Notes under the pieces: generated by a model
The model's database searches: none
Told to the model about the DNA's origin: nothing
The model's input: the letters and a program-made list of their open reading frames with translations, nothing else
Part shown: piece after piece, positions 34,599 through 46,173 of the stretch
Numbering within the stretch: the first letter of the stretch is position 1
How the letters are laid out: each line of letters opens with the position of its first letter
Position numbers and translations under genes: made by a program
NCBI GenBank assembly: GCA_021464415.1
Contig: CM038469.1
Location: 4,814,501 to 4,878,500 of the forward strand
Origin: Lonicera japonica
Taxonomy: Eukaryota > Streptophyta > Magnoliopsida > Dipsacales > Caprifoliaceae
Direction of reading: 5' to 3'
DNA length: 64,000 nt

Positions 34599-35843
34599 AT
34601 GGGAAGTGTAGGGGTTGTTGAAGAATTGGTAACAGAAATTCTATCAAGGTTGTCTGTCAAATCTTTGTTACGATTTAAGTGTGTCACCAAATTTTGGTAC
34701 TCTCTCATAGAACACCCTTATTTTATTAAAAACCACTACCAGCGCAACAAGAACAACAATTTTGGCCGTCTCTTAGTTCATAATTATGATACTAATCACA
34801 AAGAATTTGCTTTCGCTGTGTACTCTGACGAAACGCTTGCCAATCTAGTATATGAATACCTGGATCTACGGCTGAACTTGTCTCCATTTATTTACGGACC
34901 TTGTAATGGTATATTTTGTTTATATAATAACGTGGATAGTATGGCTCTGTGGAACCCAGCAACAAGAGAATTCAGACCTCTTCCTCAGGTTCCTCGATTG
35001 GACCTTCCCTCAAGTCCTGGTAAAATATTCCAAAAGATTCTCAGGAATGGATTTGGATTTGATCCGACAACTAATGATTATAAGGTGGTTTCAATTATAA
35101 CATTCTATGACGACAATTTTTGTGGTTATGATTCCCCTAAAACCTTTCCTATATATGCTGCCGTATACACGCTTAGCACTGATTCATGGAAAGTCTTGGA
35201 GGAGCGTGTGCTAGCAAATTCTGTCGGTAATGTGTTTAGTATTTTCTATACATACTCTAGAGGAGTGTACTATTGGTTAGCAAATGACACAAACGATCAA
35301 TCTATACTTCTTTCATTTGACATGGGGGATGAAGTGTTCCGAAATATACCTTTATCGGAAGATTGTCTTGAGGGTGATCGTGGAGCATTTCATTATTTGG
35401 GGTTGTTTAATGATCGTCTTTGCTGGATAGTTACTTCTGGTTATGATTCTGATGTGCCCAATTATGTTTACCTCTGGGTCATGAACAAAGAGTACCGTTG
35501 GACAAAACAATGGACTGTTGGACCTCATATAGGACTCGGCAGTCCGTTGGCATTTTGGAAGGACGGAGAGTTGCTTGTAGTTAGTGGTAATTGGGGATTG
35601 TTTTTGTGTGACCATAGTACCTTAGAAGCAAAGTATCTTGGGACTAATTGCATTCAAGCTTTTGTTTATCATGAGAGCCTAGTTTCCATCAAGCCACGAT
35701 ATGGATACCAAGACAAATACGGAAATTCATCTAATAATATTTATGTGCCAAATTTGTTTGTTGTCATGCCAGATCCTGAAGGCGGACTAGATGGATCGGA
35801 TTTTAAGGATACGACCTTAAATCCTGTTCATTTTGTGAACTAG
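34599..35843 (+). CDS. Intact F-box protein, SLF/SFB-like candidate pollen S determinant (414 aa)
   Basis: This single-exon 414-residue protein begins MGSVGVVEELVTEILSRL. An F-box (about residues 5-45) is followed by an F-box-associated region with the classic CNGIFCLY, LWNPATREFRPLP (about residues 101-130), FGFDPTTNDYKVV and WTVGP motifs. Length, lack of introns and motif order match S-locus F-box proteins. SLF proteins act in an SCF ubiquitin ligase (with Skp1 and Cullin1) in pollen tubes to recognise non-self S-RNases. The S-RNase-like gene lies about 24 kb downstream, on the opposite strand, which supports this role. F-box/FBA genes are a large family, so function in incompatibility is inference. 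No lesion is visible. The start is the first ATG of the long frame and is shared with copy 1. No TATA box is obvious in the AT-rich upstream DNA. Confidence 0.9.
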   Translation: MGSVGVVEELVTEILSRLSVKSLLRFKCVTKFWYSLIEHPYFIKNHYQRNKNNNFGRLLVHNYDTNHKEFAFAVYSDETLANLVYEYLDLRLNLSPFIYGPCNGIFCLYNNVDSMALWNPATREFRPLPQVPRLDLPSSPGKIFQKILRNGFGFDPTTNDYKVVSIITFYDDNFCGYDSPKTFPIYAAVYTLSTDSWKVLEERVLANSVGNVFSIFYTYSRGVYYWLANDTNDQSILLSFDMGDEVFRNIPLSEDCLEGDRGAFHYLGLFNDRLCWIVTSGYDSDVPNYVYLWVMNKEYRWTKQWTVGPHIGLGSPLAFWKDGELLVVSGNWGLFLCDHSTLEAKYLGTNCIQAFVYHESLVSIKPRYGYQDKYGNSSNNIYVPNLFVVMPDPEGGLDGSDFKDTTLNPVHFVN

Positions 35844-36334
35844 AATAATACTAATCTGAAGCATGTTGAACTCAACACATGTAGAGTTAGTGATTAAGTT
35901 CTCAGAATTATTTAGGTTGTTAACATATATATATATATGTGGTACACAACACATAAAATTATTTTGATAAATTTTCAAATCTAGGCATATCAATTTGTTT
36001 CGTGGTTTTAAAGAATCTCTATGACTTGCTTTATGTCAAATTACTACAAATGAATCCAAACTGTACAGAACATATACCACTTTTTGAATAATGCAAACTA
36101 AATCCAAGTGTACATTTGTTAAAAGATTGTTGACTAATGACTATGCTTATGCGATAGAATGAGATAGACAGGGAGAACTGGAAAATTGAAACAAATATTT
36201 GTCAATTTATTTTAATACATAAAAAAATGGAGGTCTAAAGTCTCTCTCTTTATACAAACAACTAACTCTTTGTTAAATTTTCTATGCATGGAACTTTGGT
36301 GGCAATGGTAAGTCAAGAAGACCCTCTTTTGTGA

Positions 36335-36545
36335 TTAAGGAGATTTATTGCATTAAAATATGCAAAAAAAATATGTTATTTTGGTATTACGAATGTCTTA
36401 AATACCTAAAATATGTTTATGTTAGTTAATATTGCGATAGTATAAGTATATCATGACCGATATTGCAGATTTGCAGCAATTCAACTTCTTATTACTATAT
36501 TAAATGTTTGCGAGAATTATTCTCCTTTTTTCCTTATTGATTCAA
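36335..36545 (+). repeat. Dispersed repeat R1, copy b
   Basis: It matches 29430-29650 in the same orientation and about 58760-58950 in reverse. The similarity to the inverted copy extends on through AAGTGATCGAATTTGAAGATG to about 36580, which the first copy lacks. Confidence 0.75.
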
Positions 36546-36669
36546 GAAGTGATCGAATTTGAAGATGGTGATCTTCTTCCACTAATATCGCTTTTGTCTA
36601 GGATAACAAAGTGCATATTAGATGTACATGATGCATGAGTGATATTCTAAAAAGGAATATTTTTAGAGC

Positions 36670-36905
36670 AACTCCAATTCTCTCCCTATATTTTCCTCGA
36701 ATTTAAGGAAAAAAACATATTTGAGGAGAAGCTATCCAACCCTCATTTTTTAGTGTTACAAGCCATTAAATGATTATTTTAATTTTTTTGTAAATTTGTA
36801 CTTTTGTTTTATTATTGTTTGTTTTTCAGATCCCCTATCCTTCTCCCCATATTTGAGGATAAGTTTGGGGATTCCTCAAATATAAGGAGAATATAGGAAA
36901 AGATC
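36670..36905. mobile_element. Probable MITE with imperfect terminal inverted repeats
   Basis: The left end, AGCAACTCCAATTCTCTCCC followed by TATATTTTCC, is imperfectly mirrored by the complement of the right end (CTTGCTCCGATC, TTTTCCTATATTCTCC). The two ends share internal TTTGAGGA/TCCTCAAA words. No clear target duplication was identified. Confidence 0.5.
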
Positions 36906-37138
36906 GGAGCAAGATTTTAAGTGATTTTTCCCGAAGTTTGCTCTTACACATTCATTTCCCATACAAATTAGCTTTAGCTTTGACATCCTTTCGAAACCCC
37001 CATTTTCTTTTAAACATTTAAGTTGTAACCCATCCACCCACTCCCCCAACAAACCCACCCACCCACCCGCACAGCAAAAAAAGAAAAAAAAACCAACCTT
37101 GGAGTTCTTTGATAGTATAAGCTAGGAAAAAATAAATC

Positions 37139-37240
37139 AATGGGGGAGCATACAAATTCTTAAAGAATTGGTGGCAAATATTCTATCAATGTTGCCCATT
37201 AAATATGTGTTATGATTTAAATCTGTCTCTAAAAAACATA
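37139..37240 (+). pseudogene. Relic of a third F-box gene (F-box motif only)
   Basis: After an ATGGGGGAGCATAC start, one frame reads ELVANILSMLPIKYVL, a stop, then FKSVS. This aligns with ELVTEILSRLSVKSLLRFKC of the intact gene. A frameshift separates the ATG from the motif, and a TGA sits at the conserved Arg position before Phe-Lys. Nothing downstream resembles the FBA region. It is diverged well beyond the other two copies, so it is an older paralogue. Confidence 0.7.
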
Positions 37241-37861
37241 CCTCATAGCAATGGAGAATCTTGGACAAGTTCAAACGTTCTTTTCTACTTGAATTTTGGA
37301 AGTGGAACCATAATTTGTACCCCTTATGTGTGCGAGAGAGCGCCTTACTTTTCTTGAATGCTTAACAAACTTATAAGGGGTGATCCATTATAAACCCATC
37401 AATTATTCCACAAAGTGCCCATGTGGGACTTAACCTTTTCCATTCCATTTTTCATATCAAGTAGCTCATTTTGGGTGACAATTTCTCATTCACTATATCC
37501 GTTTTAAACAAACAAATATACAATTTCGATGTACTCACAGAGGAAAACATGAATTTATAATTACCTTTCACAACTGATTCTGGGGTCCCATTTAAAATTA
37601 CCCTCAAAACGGCTAAAAAAATTGGTTTCTTACTCGTTTTTTCCAACAATTATTACATATGGGCTGAGGGCATTACTTATTTATACTACTACAATCATAG
37701 ACATACCATAAATAACTAGGACCGTTTAGATGCAACTTCAAATCAAATCATTTACGTGAGGAATCCTAAATTATCAAATGTGAAATATACTAAAAACTAA
37801 TAATCATATAACTCATTATGTGCATTTAACTTGAGCATGGTATGGAAACTTGTGCTCCCCC

Positions 37862-38700
37862 TGTGACCGCAGCGGCAGCCATTTGATTTTGTGTTTTTGG
37901 TCATTTGTCCGTTTATCGTGTTCTAGATGTAGTGGGTTAGTTTATATTTATCAGATTATTTACCAAGAAAATGAACAAAAGAGTTATGCAAGGAAACTGT
38001 GAAGGATGAACATCTTCCCCAGCTTACACGTTTTTCCTGCAAAGCCAGGATTATTAGGGTTCGAGAACTATATTATGGATTAAGAAGGTGTTAGCCTGCT
38101 TTGACCTTTCATTTTCTTAGGATCATGTGTGTTTATTCTATTTTGGAAAGCTTGCATGCATTTATTATTGTTATGCTGTTTTACTTAGGATGTTAGTTGA
38201 AAACCTAATTTTTAGGGGGAATTCAGGGGTAAAAAATTGCATTCTCTTCGTAACTCGATGATTTGGTTTTTCCAAAATTTGTTACACATGACAAATCATT
38301 ATTATTTGTTTTGAAAAGCTAGAGATGGTTCGATATAGTTTCCTCATATAATTATACCAAATATCTCAATTGAGCATTGGTTTTTAATCTTTAGACAAGT
38401 TCGGGTCTTTTGGGAATTTGTTTGATATGAATTTAAATTTTCGAGAGGAATATATTAGATGTACTGTAGTCTATGTGGAAAATAGAGTACACCCGTGTTA
38501 CATTCTTATGTAAAACCGATATATTGGCCCAAAACCACGCGTTTACACAATTCTGTTTCATCCGGGCAGTTATTGAGTTTTAATCTTTTTAGGTTCTAAA
38601 AATATTGTTTTGTTAGTGTTTCGAAAAGACAATTCTAAAAGTAATTGAATAATGATAATTTACTTACAAGTTGTCCAACTAAAAGTGGACAAAACAACTA
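37862..38700 (-). repeat. Old LTR relic of the gypsy-1 family, left part
   Basis: It begins TGTGACCGCAGCGGC like the gypsy-1 LTR end (TGTGAGAATCCGC) and follows it with many indels: TTATTAGGGTTCG, AACTATATTA, AAGGTGTTA, GTGTTTATTCTATTTTGGAAA, CGAAAAGACAATTCT. The match breaks at 38700, where copia element B is inserted, and seems to resume after 56675. Confidence 0.7.
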
Positions 38701-38705
38701 CCAAC

Positions 38706-38836
38706 ACCTAAAAGTAGAAAAGAGAATTTAGTAAATTGATTTGTAAATAATGATGCAAGAGGAGCCCTATTTATAAGGGTCATACACAATGAGAAACTAA
38801 CTAGAACAAGGAAACTAAAAGAAAGGAATATTAACA
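38706..38836 (-). repeat. Copia B 3' LTR
   Basis: It aligns with 56235-56670 once the 292-bp MITE there is removed: both contain AAATTGATT(T/A)GTAAATAAT, CAAGAGGAGCCCTATTTATA and GGGTCATACACAATGAGAAAC. The CTATTTATA within it is the uninterrupted insertion target of that MITE. Confidence 0.8.
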
Positions 38837-39806
38837 TTCCCCCTTAAGTTAGTGCATAAATATCGAACATGCCTAACTTATTGATCAGTCTGAAAAATAT
38901 TATATTAGAAATATCTTTAGTAAGTACATCAACCAGCTGATCTTCTGAACGTATATAAGGCACAGTAACTATGTTTTCTTTCAATTTCTCTTTGATAAAG
39001 AACCGTCCACTTCAACATGTTTTGTTCTATCATGTTAAACCGGATTTTGAGCGATATCACATGATACTTTGTTAACACAGTATAACATCATAGATTATCT
39101 CGGTGGATAACCTAAATCAATCAATAGTAATTTCAGCCATAATAACTCTTGAACTCCTATTGCCATCCATCGATATTCAGTTTCAGCGCTCGAACGAGAA
39201 ACAATATTCTATTTCTTGCTTCTCTAAGTAACGAGATTTTCACCAACAAACATGAAATATCCTGATGTAGACCTTCTGTCATTTACATTTTCAGCCCAAT
39301 CAGCATCAGTGTATCCTTGAACTTTTAAAAAATCATTGTTCTTCGTAGATAGAATCCCTTTTTTTGGAGCTGCCTTCAAATAACTTATGATCTTCATAAC
39401 GACCTTCATATGTTTTTCTCCAGATTATGCATTAATTCACTCACTATACTCGATGCATAAGAAATGTTAGGCATGTTATGTGTTAAGGACATCAGTCTCC
39501 CCACCAATATTTGATAACACCCTTTATCGACCGGTACTTGATCAGCTTCAATTTCTAACTTCAAACATTCTTCCATGGGTGTTTCTGATGGCTGGCAAGC
39601 AAACATTCCGGTTTCACCTAGTAAATCCAGAGCATACTTTCTCTGAGATAAAAATATGCCTTTTAAAGACCTAGACACTTCAATTCCTAGAAAATACTTT
39701 AATTCACCAAGATCTTTTATCTCGAACTCCCGAGATAGATATTTCTTTAGTACTTCTCATTCTTGTGGGTCATTTTTGGTAACCACCATGTCATCAACAT
39801 ACACAA
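38837..39806 (-). pseudogene. Copia B reverse transcriptase and RNase H remnant
   Basis: On the minus strand the RT end (VYVDDMVVTKND) leads to KGIFLSQRKYALDLLGETGM and then RNase H (VQGYTDADWAENVNDRRSTSG). Frame breaks occur near 39406, near 39680 and downstream of 39224. The YVDD motif is contiguous with TLFLNK..GKITALI at 44470-44427 once A1 is removed, which proves that A1 was inserted in this RT. Confidence 0.88.
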
Positions 39807-39985
39807 TATAGGTCGAAAAATACCATAGAGGGGGGATGAATAGGATTTTTAAAACTTAATCGAATTTTTAAAATCGTTTTAAAAGTATTTAATGTCTACA
39901 TCAAGCAAGCAAGTAAAATACCAAGGTAATTCCAATCACAAAGAAGATATAACAATATATAATAGAGAAAAATACCAAGGTAATT

Positions 39986-41175
39986 CTTATTATACCTCGA
40001 TATTTCTTGAAATCCATACTTTTTCCAATCTCGTCCTTGTCAAGCTTTAATGTTGAACTCATAGGCGTGCTCATTGATTTTGCGCCTTCCATGAACTTCT
40101 TCAAGAGTTCCTTCACGTACTTCTCTTGTTTGATGAAGATTCCTTCTTGGCATTGTTTCACTTGTAATCCAAGAAAGTAATTCATTTATCCTATCATGCT
40201 CATTTCGAATTCCTTTTGCATACACGTAAAAAAGTCCTTACAAAGATTTTCGTTAGTAGAATCAAATATAATATCGTCAACATAGATTTGTACAAGTAGC
40301 ATGTCATTGTTATGATTTTTAATAAATAAAGTAGTATCAGTTTTTCCTCTAACAAAGCCATTGTTGATAAAAAATGAACTTAATCTATCATACCATGCTC
40401 TAGGTGCTTGTTTTAAACCATATAAAGCTTTAGACAATTTAAACACATAATCCGGATAAACATGATTTTTAAAACCGGGAGGTTGTTTCACATAAACTTC
40501 CACTTCAATAAAACCATTCAAGAAAGCACTTTTCACATCCATTTGATACAACTTAAAATTCTTAAAGCATGAATAAGCAAGTAACATGCGAATGACTTCT
40601 AAACGAGCTACGGGTGCATATGTTTCTTCATAATTAATGCCCTCCTCTTGATTGTATTCTTGGGTAACAAGTCTAAATTTATTTATAATAATTATACCAT
40701 TTTCATCTTTTTTGTTACGAAATACCCATTTAGTACCTATAATAGTGTGATCATTAGGTTTGGGAACAAGTGTCCACACTTTATTTCTCTCAAATTGATT
40801 GAGCTCTTCTTGCATAGTCATCATCCAAGATTCATCTTGTTCGGCTTCATTTATGTTTTTAGGCTCATATTGAGAAACAAATGCCACATTATTGCATACA
40901 TTTCTTAAGGGTGATCTAATCATAACCCTACTAGATGGATCTCAAAGAATTTGATCAATAGGGTGGTTGAACACAAATTTCTAACTCCTAGGTAAATCAT
41001 TCGAGTTTTGCTCGATTGTGTTTTCTAACTCCTTAGGAGGAGCTTGAGCACTCGAGGTTTCTTCCTTAGATGTATCATTAATTTGAATATCCGAAATCTT
41101 TTGAATAATTTCAACATCGTCATCGAAACGCACTATGGGTGAAAAAGGATTGGACTCATCAAATACAACATGCAT
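39986..41175 (-). pseudogene. Copia A1 reverse transcriptase
   Basis: The frame 40923-40186 contains WTLVPKPNDHTIIGTKWVFR, VARLEVIRMLLAY, QMDVKSAFLNGFIEVEVYV and QIYVDDIIF, the standard copia RT blocks. Upstream, 41175-40981 is the linker after integrase. A stop separates them, and the RT end (NYFLGLQVKQC) lies in a shifted frame below 40186, cut off at the 3' LTR remnant. Confidence 0.9.
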
Positions 41176-41181
41176 AGACTC

Positions 41182-42993
41182 TTAGACTACCAAACTTTTC
41201 TTGTTATAAACTCTATATGCTTTGCAATTAGTGGCATACTCAAGAAAAATTCTTTCATCTAATGTAGCATCAAATTTACCCACGTGATCACGATCATTCA
41301 AAATAAAATATTTATAACCAAAAATTTTAAAATATGCAATATTTGGTTTTTTGTCATTCCATAATTCATAGGGTGTCCTTTCTAACTTTTTACGAATGAT
41401 AGTATGATTAATCACATAGCATCTAGTGTTAACGATTTTTGCCCACAAATATCCCGGCAAAGAGTGTTCATTTAACATAGTCCTGAACATCTCTTGAAGA
41501 GATCTATTTTTTCTTTCAATAACACCATTTTGTTGTGGAGTTCTAGGTGCCGAAAAGCTATTATCAATACCATGTTCATCAAAAAAGTTTTCAATATCAA
41601 CATTATCGAATTCTCTACCTCTTATCACTCCTAACATGCACAATAGAAACACATTTCTCATTTTCTTTTTTAAATGTTTCACACTTGCTAGAGACCATAA
41701 AATTGTCCTTTTTGAGGCTTGCATACTTTTTATATAAGTTTTCAAACTTGTTATAAAATTCCTCAAACATTTCATACATTCATTATAGTCATTCTCATCA
41801 TGTGCATCACTATTAATAGAGACATTATCATTACTAAATGAATCATAAATAAAGGCTACCTCATCGTCTTTTATAATAAGGCAAAGGTTTATCGTTTCCT
41901 CATCGCAAGAGTCGGCATTGGACTCCCCTCTTTCAGAATCACTCCAAGTGCATTTGATGGCGTGCTTTACTTGTTTGAAAGCTTTGTCCCTCTTCTCATT
42001 TCTTCTAACCGGGCAATTGGTTTTGAAATGCCCCGGTTGATGGCAATGAAACCACTTCTTTACTTCTTCGCTCTCAAATCTTGGTTGAATTGATCGATCA
42101 TTATTCCTTCTTGTTGAAAAATCAAAGTTGTTTCCTTTTCCTTGAAAGCTTTTCTTTTTGGCTAGAAACTTCATGAATTTTCTAAAGAGGAGAGCCATGT
42201 CTTTTTCACCTCTCATTAACTCCTCATCATCATCTCGTTGACTTGCTTTGAGAGCTAGAGTATTTTTGACTTTTGAGTCAACCTCGTCTTCTCTTTTCAA
42301 TTTTTTCTCATGGGTTTTAAGAGAACCCAATAGTTCATCCATACAAACCTTTTTGAGGTTCTTGACTTCTTGAATATCCATCACTTCTGGTCTCCATTTC
42401 TTGGGAAGAGTTATAAGAATCTTTCGAATCTTGTCTTCATTAGAGTAGATCTTTTCAAGAAGATTTAAAGCATTAGTGATAATAGAGAACCAACTATACA
42501 TAGAAACAAGTGATTCATTTGGCTCCATTTTGAATAGTTCATAATCATGAACAAGCATATCAGTATTATTATCTTTAACTTGTAAGGTTCCCTCATGAGA
42601 AACCTCTAGTTTATCCCAAATTTCTTTGGCGGATTTACAACTAAAATTTTTGTTGTATTCGTCCATGGTAAATGCACAATGTAAAGAATTTAAAACTTTA
42701 GCATTAAATTGGATTTTCTTAATGTTATGCTCATCATATTCAGAAATGGACTTAGGAGTAACATTACCCCTTTCATCGATTTTGGTAATCCCATAAGGTC
42801 CAATCAGTTTAACCCTCCATTGTTTAAAGTCACTAGCTTGTAGAGACATACACATGTGATTTTTCAAATAACTATAATTTTTACCATTAAATAGAGGTGG
42901 CCTAGTGGTGGAAGAACTTTCGTTAAGTCCTGTTCCTTGATAGATAGACATGATCATAAACTCTAATATGGTAAAATCAAAACAAGAGTACAA
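41182..42993 (-). pseudogene. Copia A1 gag joined in frame to truncated integrase (603 codons)
   Basis: The N-terminal half is a UBN2-type gag (WRVKLIGPYGITKI, FKMEPNESLVSMYSWF). Its zinc knuckle reads WFHCHQPGHFKTNCP, so the first Cys of the usual CCHC is Trp. After an acidic stretch, an internal deletion joins it to the integrase core second half (REFDNVDIENFFDEHGI, PQQNGVIERKNRSLQEM). The uninterrupted frame through the deletion is unusual but probably fortuitous. Comparison with A2 shows that protease and the HHCC region are absent. Confidence 0.85.
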
Positions 42994-43007
42994 CCTCTGA
43001 TACCAAT

Positions 43008-44421
43008 TGTAGGTCGAAAAATACCCTAGAGAGGGGTGAATAGGATTTTTAAAACTTAATCGGATTTTTAAAATCGTTTTAAAAGTATTTAATGTCTATA
43101 TCAAGTAAGCAAGCAAAATACCAAGGTAATTCCAATCACAAAGAAGCTACAACAATACATAATAGAGCAAGAGATAGAAATGTTAAACTGATAGAAGTCG
43201 AAGACATTTTGTCCACACGGTTTGGCTTGTTAGCCCCTACTTCCGTGCTCGGATAGTTCCCCGAGAATTTTCACTAATATGATCTTCTTCCGGGTGAAGA
43301 TCAAACCTCTACAAGTATTCACACTCTTACAAATGTTGCTATCTCACAACACTCAACACAAGAACAACTTCTTACTTATCTAAGAGATAAACCTCTCTTG
43401 AATTTTGAAGAATAGGTTTTTGGTGATACACACCAAAGTACAATAACACTCAAGTGTATGAAGAATACAAATTAAGCTCACACTAGAGGTTATCAAGTTT
43501 GATCAAGAATGATAGCTCAAAAATTAATGATTTGATCAAGTGAAGATTTTGATATTTTCAAGTAAAACTCTCAAATATGATTTTTGGCAATAGATGATAT
43601 TCAAAGCTAGTAAGAGTGGCCAAAACGTATTTTAGAAGTCATATATATAGTTTGGAAAACAATATGGCCGTTTGGGGTTGTTGAAGGTGGTTGAAGCACA
43701 AAACTAATCTAGCAAGAAATCTCTAACAGCTATATTTTCTCAAGTGAGTCGACTCCCCTGATTCCCATGTAGTCGACTACATGATGTAGTTGACTCTCCC
43801 AACAGTAATGTAGTCGACTACATTGCTCTGGTTTGAAGAGGTTTTGTGTAATTTTTTAACTTTTGTATTTTGACTCCAAAATCGATTACAATGCTTGGGG
43901 AATGTTATAAATATGTTTCTAAGACTTCTAATATAGTTTTTGAATCAAAAATCATTCATATGAATTTATAATAAATTTTTCAAGATTACTAATTTTCGGT
44001 AAAAGGCATTTTCAAAGTGAAAACTAGTTCCAATCAATCTTAACATGGTTAAATCATTTTAAGAGCTACATAATTGATCAATGATAACTTTTACATAAAA
44101 TTTAAACACTCACTCAATTTTGTTAATAATTCGAGTCTTCGAAATGCTTGATTTTCTTGTACGTTTCTTCACTTGTTAGTTGATTTTGATCCTCTCTTGG
44201 TTGTGATTATTTGTATTGCACATAGAGGTCATTTGAGTGCATTTCTTGTGAGTTAAAGCAAGTGTTGAGCTTGAATAAGAATTGTCGATTTCGGTTCGAA
44301 GTCAAACTTGGTCGGTCGAGATATTGTTAAGAGCTAACATCATTTGAACACACAAGTTAAATAACACTTTGTTAACTTATTGTTATTATCAAAATAAGAT
44401 TAATTGACCTTAAGGTCAACA
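43008..44421 (-). repeat. Copia A1 5' LTR
   Basis: On the minus strand it starts TGTTGACCTTAAGG and ends GACCTACA. GTCGAC cores lie at 43748, 43772 and 43813 with a one-base variant at 43789, and a TATATATA box at 43642-43649 is about 100 bp downstream in its own sense. Confidence 0.9.
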
Positions 44422-44614
44422 CACAATGAGTGCTGTGATCTTCCCATGGCACTTATTTAAAAACAACGTATAATCAGAGTCGTACATCAAATAAACGAGA
44501 ATTTTTGTTTTTTCACAATGTGCATCTCCATGAGTTGAGACCACATATCATAATTAGTTTCAGCTAATGCAATCTCGATGTTAAATGTAGAACGTTCAAT
44601 CTGAATGATGATTG
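44422..44614 (-). pseudogene. Copia B gag start fused to RT
   Basis: Minus-strand translation gives NYDMWSQLMEMHIVKKQKF, a copia gag start, followed in another frame by SDYTLFLNK and GKITALI, which belong to RT. The junction marks the internal deletion of B. This sliver lies between A1 and the solo LTR A3. Confidence 0.75.
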
Positions 44615-44619
44615 GGGAG

Positions 44620-46130
44620 TGTTGACTTTGAAGGTCTTAATCTTATTTTGATAATAACAATAAATCAATCATGTGTAATTTAACATGTTCTTGATTTAAG
44701 ATGTTAGTTTTCATACATGGAAAATCAAGAAAGCATGCCACATGGCAAGGATCATTCAATCATATCCGATCAAGTCAACAAAGCAATGGACTAGCAAGAG
44801 ATCATTCTTATCACTCACATGCTAGCAATGCATTTCATGAAGCACAAAAGATCAAGAATCATATGCCAAAGCTTCAAGGGAAAAACTACAAGTGGAAAAT
44901 CAATTTGAAGAAACAAATCGAAGCATTCGAAGACTCACATATTCGGTAATTGAGTGTTTGCTTAGGATTAATGTAAAGTTTCTTAATTGATTGATTATAT
45001 AGCTCAAACATGTTCATTCATCGTTCTTAGATTGATCAAAACCAAGCTTGAATCAAAATCATTTCAAAACATCATTCTAGCAAAAATCGGTTTTGAAATA
45101 AATTCATATTAAATTCAAATGATCATATTTTGAGTTATTTTTGAAGTCCTCAAAGCATTAGAATTGATTTTGGAGCTAAAATGCAAAAGTGCAAAAATTG
45201 GGATTTTGGCCTGATGGACAGAGCCCATCAGTCGACTAAGTAGCTTTGCTCAGTTGACTAAGGGTCCTTCAGTCGACCGATGACTTTTCTTAGTCGACTA
45301 ATGCTTCAGAATATAACCGTTAGACTTCTGATTTTTTACTATTTTTGGTACCAAACTTCTACCAAACCTCTAGAACGGCTATATCATTTTTGGGACTATA
45401 TATACACTATCTAAGACACATTTTGAACACCTTGAATCACTCTCATACTTTATACTTCATCTATCTTCAATATCTAAAGATTCAAGAAATTATTTTTGAT
45501 CAATCATTCTTATTGAGCTATAAATCTTGATCAAATAGGATAACTCTAGTGTGAGCTTCAAATTGTATTCTTTACACACTTTAAAGAGTTATTGTAAATT
45601 GGTGTGAATCACCAAACAATTATAATTCATTTGTAAGAGGTAAATCTCATAGAAAAAAACAAGAAGGTAAATTCTTGTTTAGAATTTGTGAAAGGTAAAT
45701 TTCACAAGGTTAGCAAAAGGGTATCTTGTGAGAGTGTTGTGGTATAGCAACACTTGTAGAGTGTGTGAGAAGAATACACTTATAGTGGTTTGATCTTCAC
45801 CAGGAAGGAGATTGGAATTAGTGGAAATTCTTGAGGAACTAACCGAGCTTGGATTATGGTTTGGTAAACCAAAACCGTGTGGACAAAAAGCCTTGGACTT
45901 TAAATCGGTTCAATCTTTCTTACTCAATCTCTTCATTATTGATTGTTTTGCTATTGCTTAATTGATTACTCTTGGGATTGTTTGTTTAATTGTTTTTATT
46001 GCTTACATTCCTTGATAAACTTGTTTAGTAAATTTGTTTTATTTAAGATTTTTGAAAAAGGTTTTAATTTCGCACTAAAGTTTTTAAACCCTATTCACCT
46101 TCCCCCTCTAGGGTTGAAATTCGACCAACA
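44620..46130 (+). repeat. Copia A3: solo LTR (1511 bp), plus orientation
   Basis: A perfect 5-bp target duplication GGGAG lies at 44615-44619 and 46131-46135. The LTR starts TGTTGACTTTGAAGG and ends TTCGACCAACA, similar to but diverged from the A1 and A2 LTRs. It has GTCGAC cores at 45231, 45272 and 45293 and a TATATATA box at 45397-45404, about 100 bp further on. No internal domain remains, as expected after LTR-LTR recombination. Open frames within it are chance. Confidence 0.92.
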
Positions 46131-46173
46131 GGGAGTTTTTCTTCTTTGATGATTCAATAATTGCAGTCCCATT

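Larger units (their letters stand above)
35844..37138. other. Downstream region of the F-box gene
   Basis: There is no credible gene. It holds dispersed repeat R1 copy b (36335-36545), an (AT)n run near 35926, an imperfect inverted-repeat element (36670-36905) and a short CCCAC-rich run near 37040-37070. Confidence 0.6.
39807..44421 (-). mobile_element. Copia A1: Sirevirus-like element with internal deletions
   Basis: It is flanked by the target duplication CACAA (39802-39806 and 44422-44426). The 5' LTR (43008-44421) is complete, while only about 180 bp of the 3' LTR remains (39807-39985), joined directly to RT. The primer site TTGGTATCAGAGG is at 42994-43006. Coding remains are gag fused to the second half of integrase, and RT. 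Missing are protease, the first half of integrase, RNase H and any accessory gene. Confidence 0.9.

Noticed and set aside
44701..44949. 82-codon frame in DNA of solo LTR A3
   Set aside because: It lies wholly within the LTR and has no domain similarity; LTRs of this family are not known to code.
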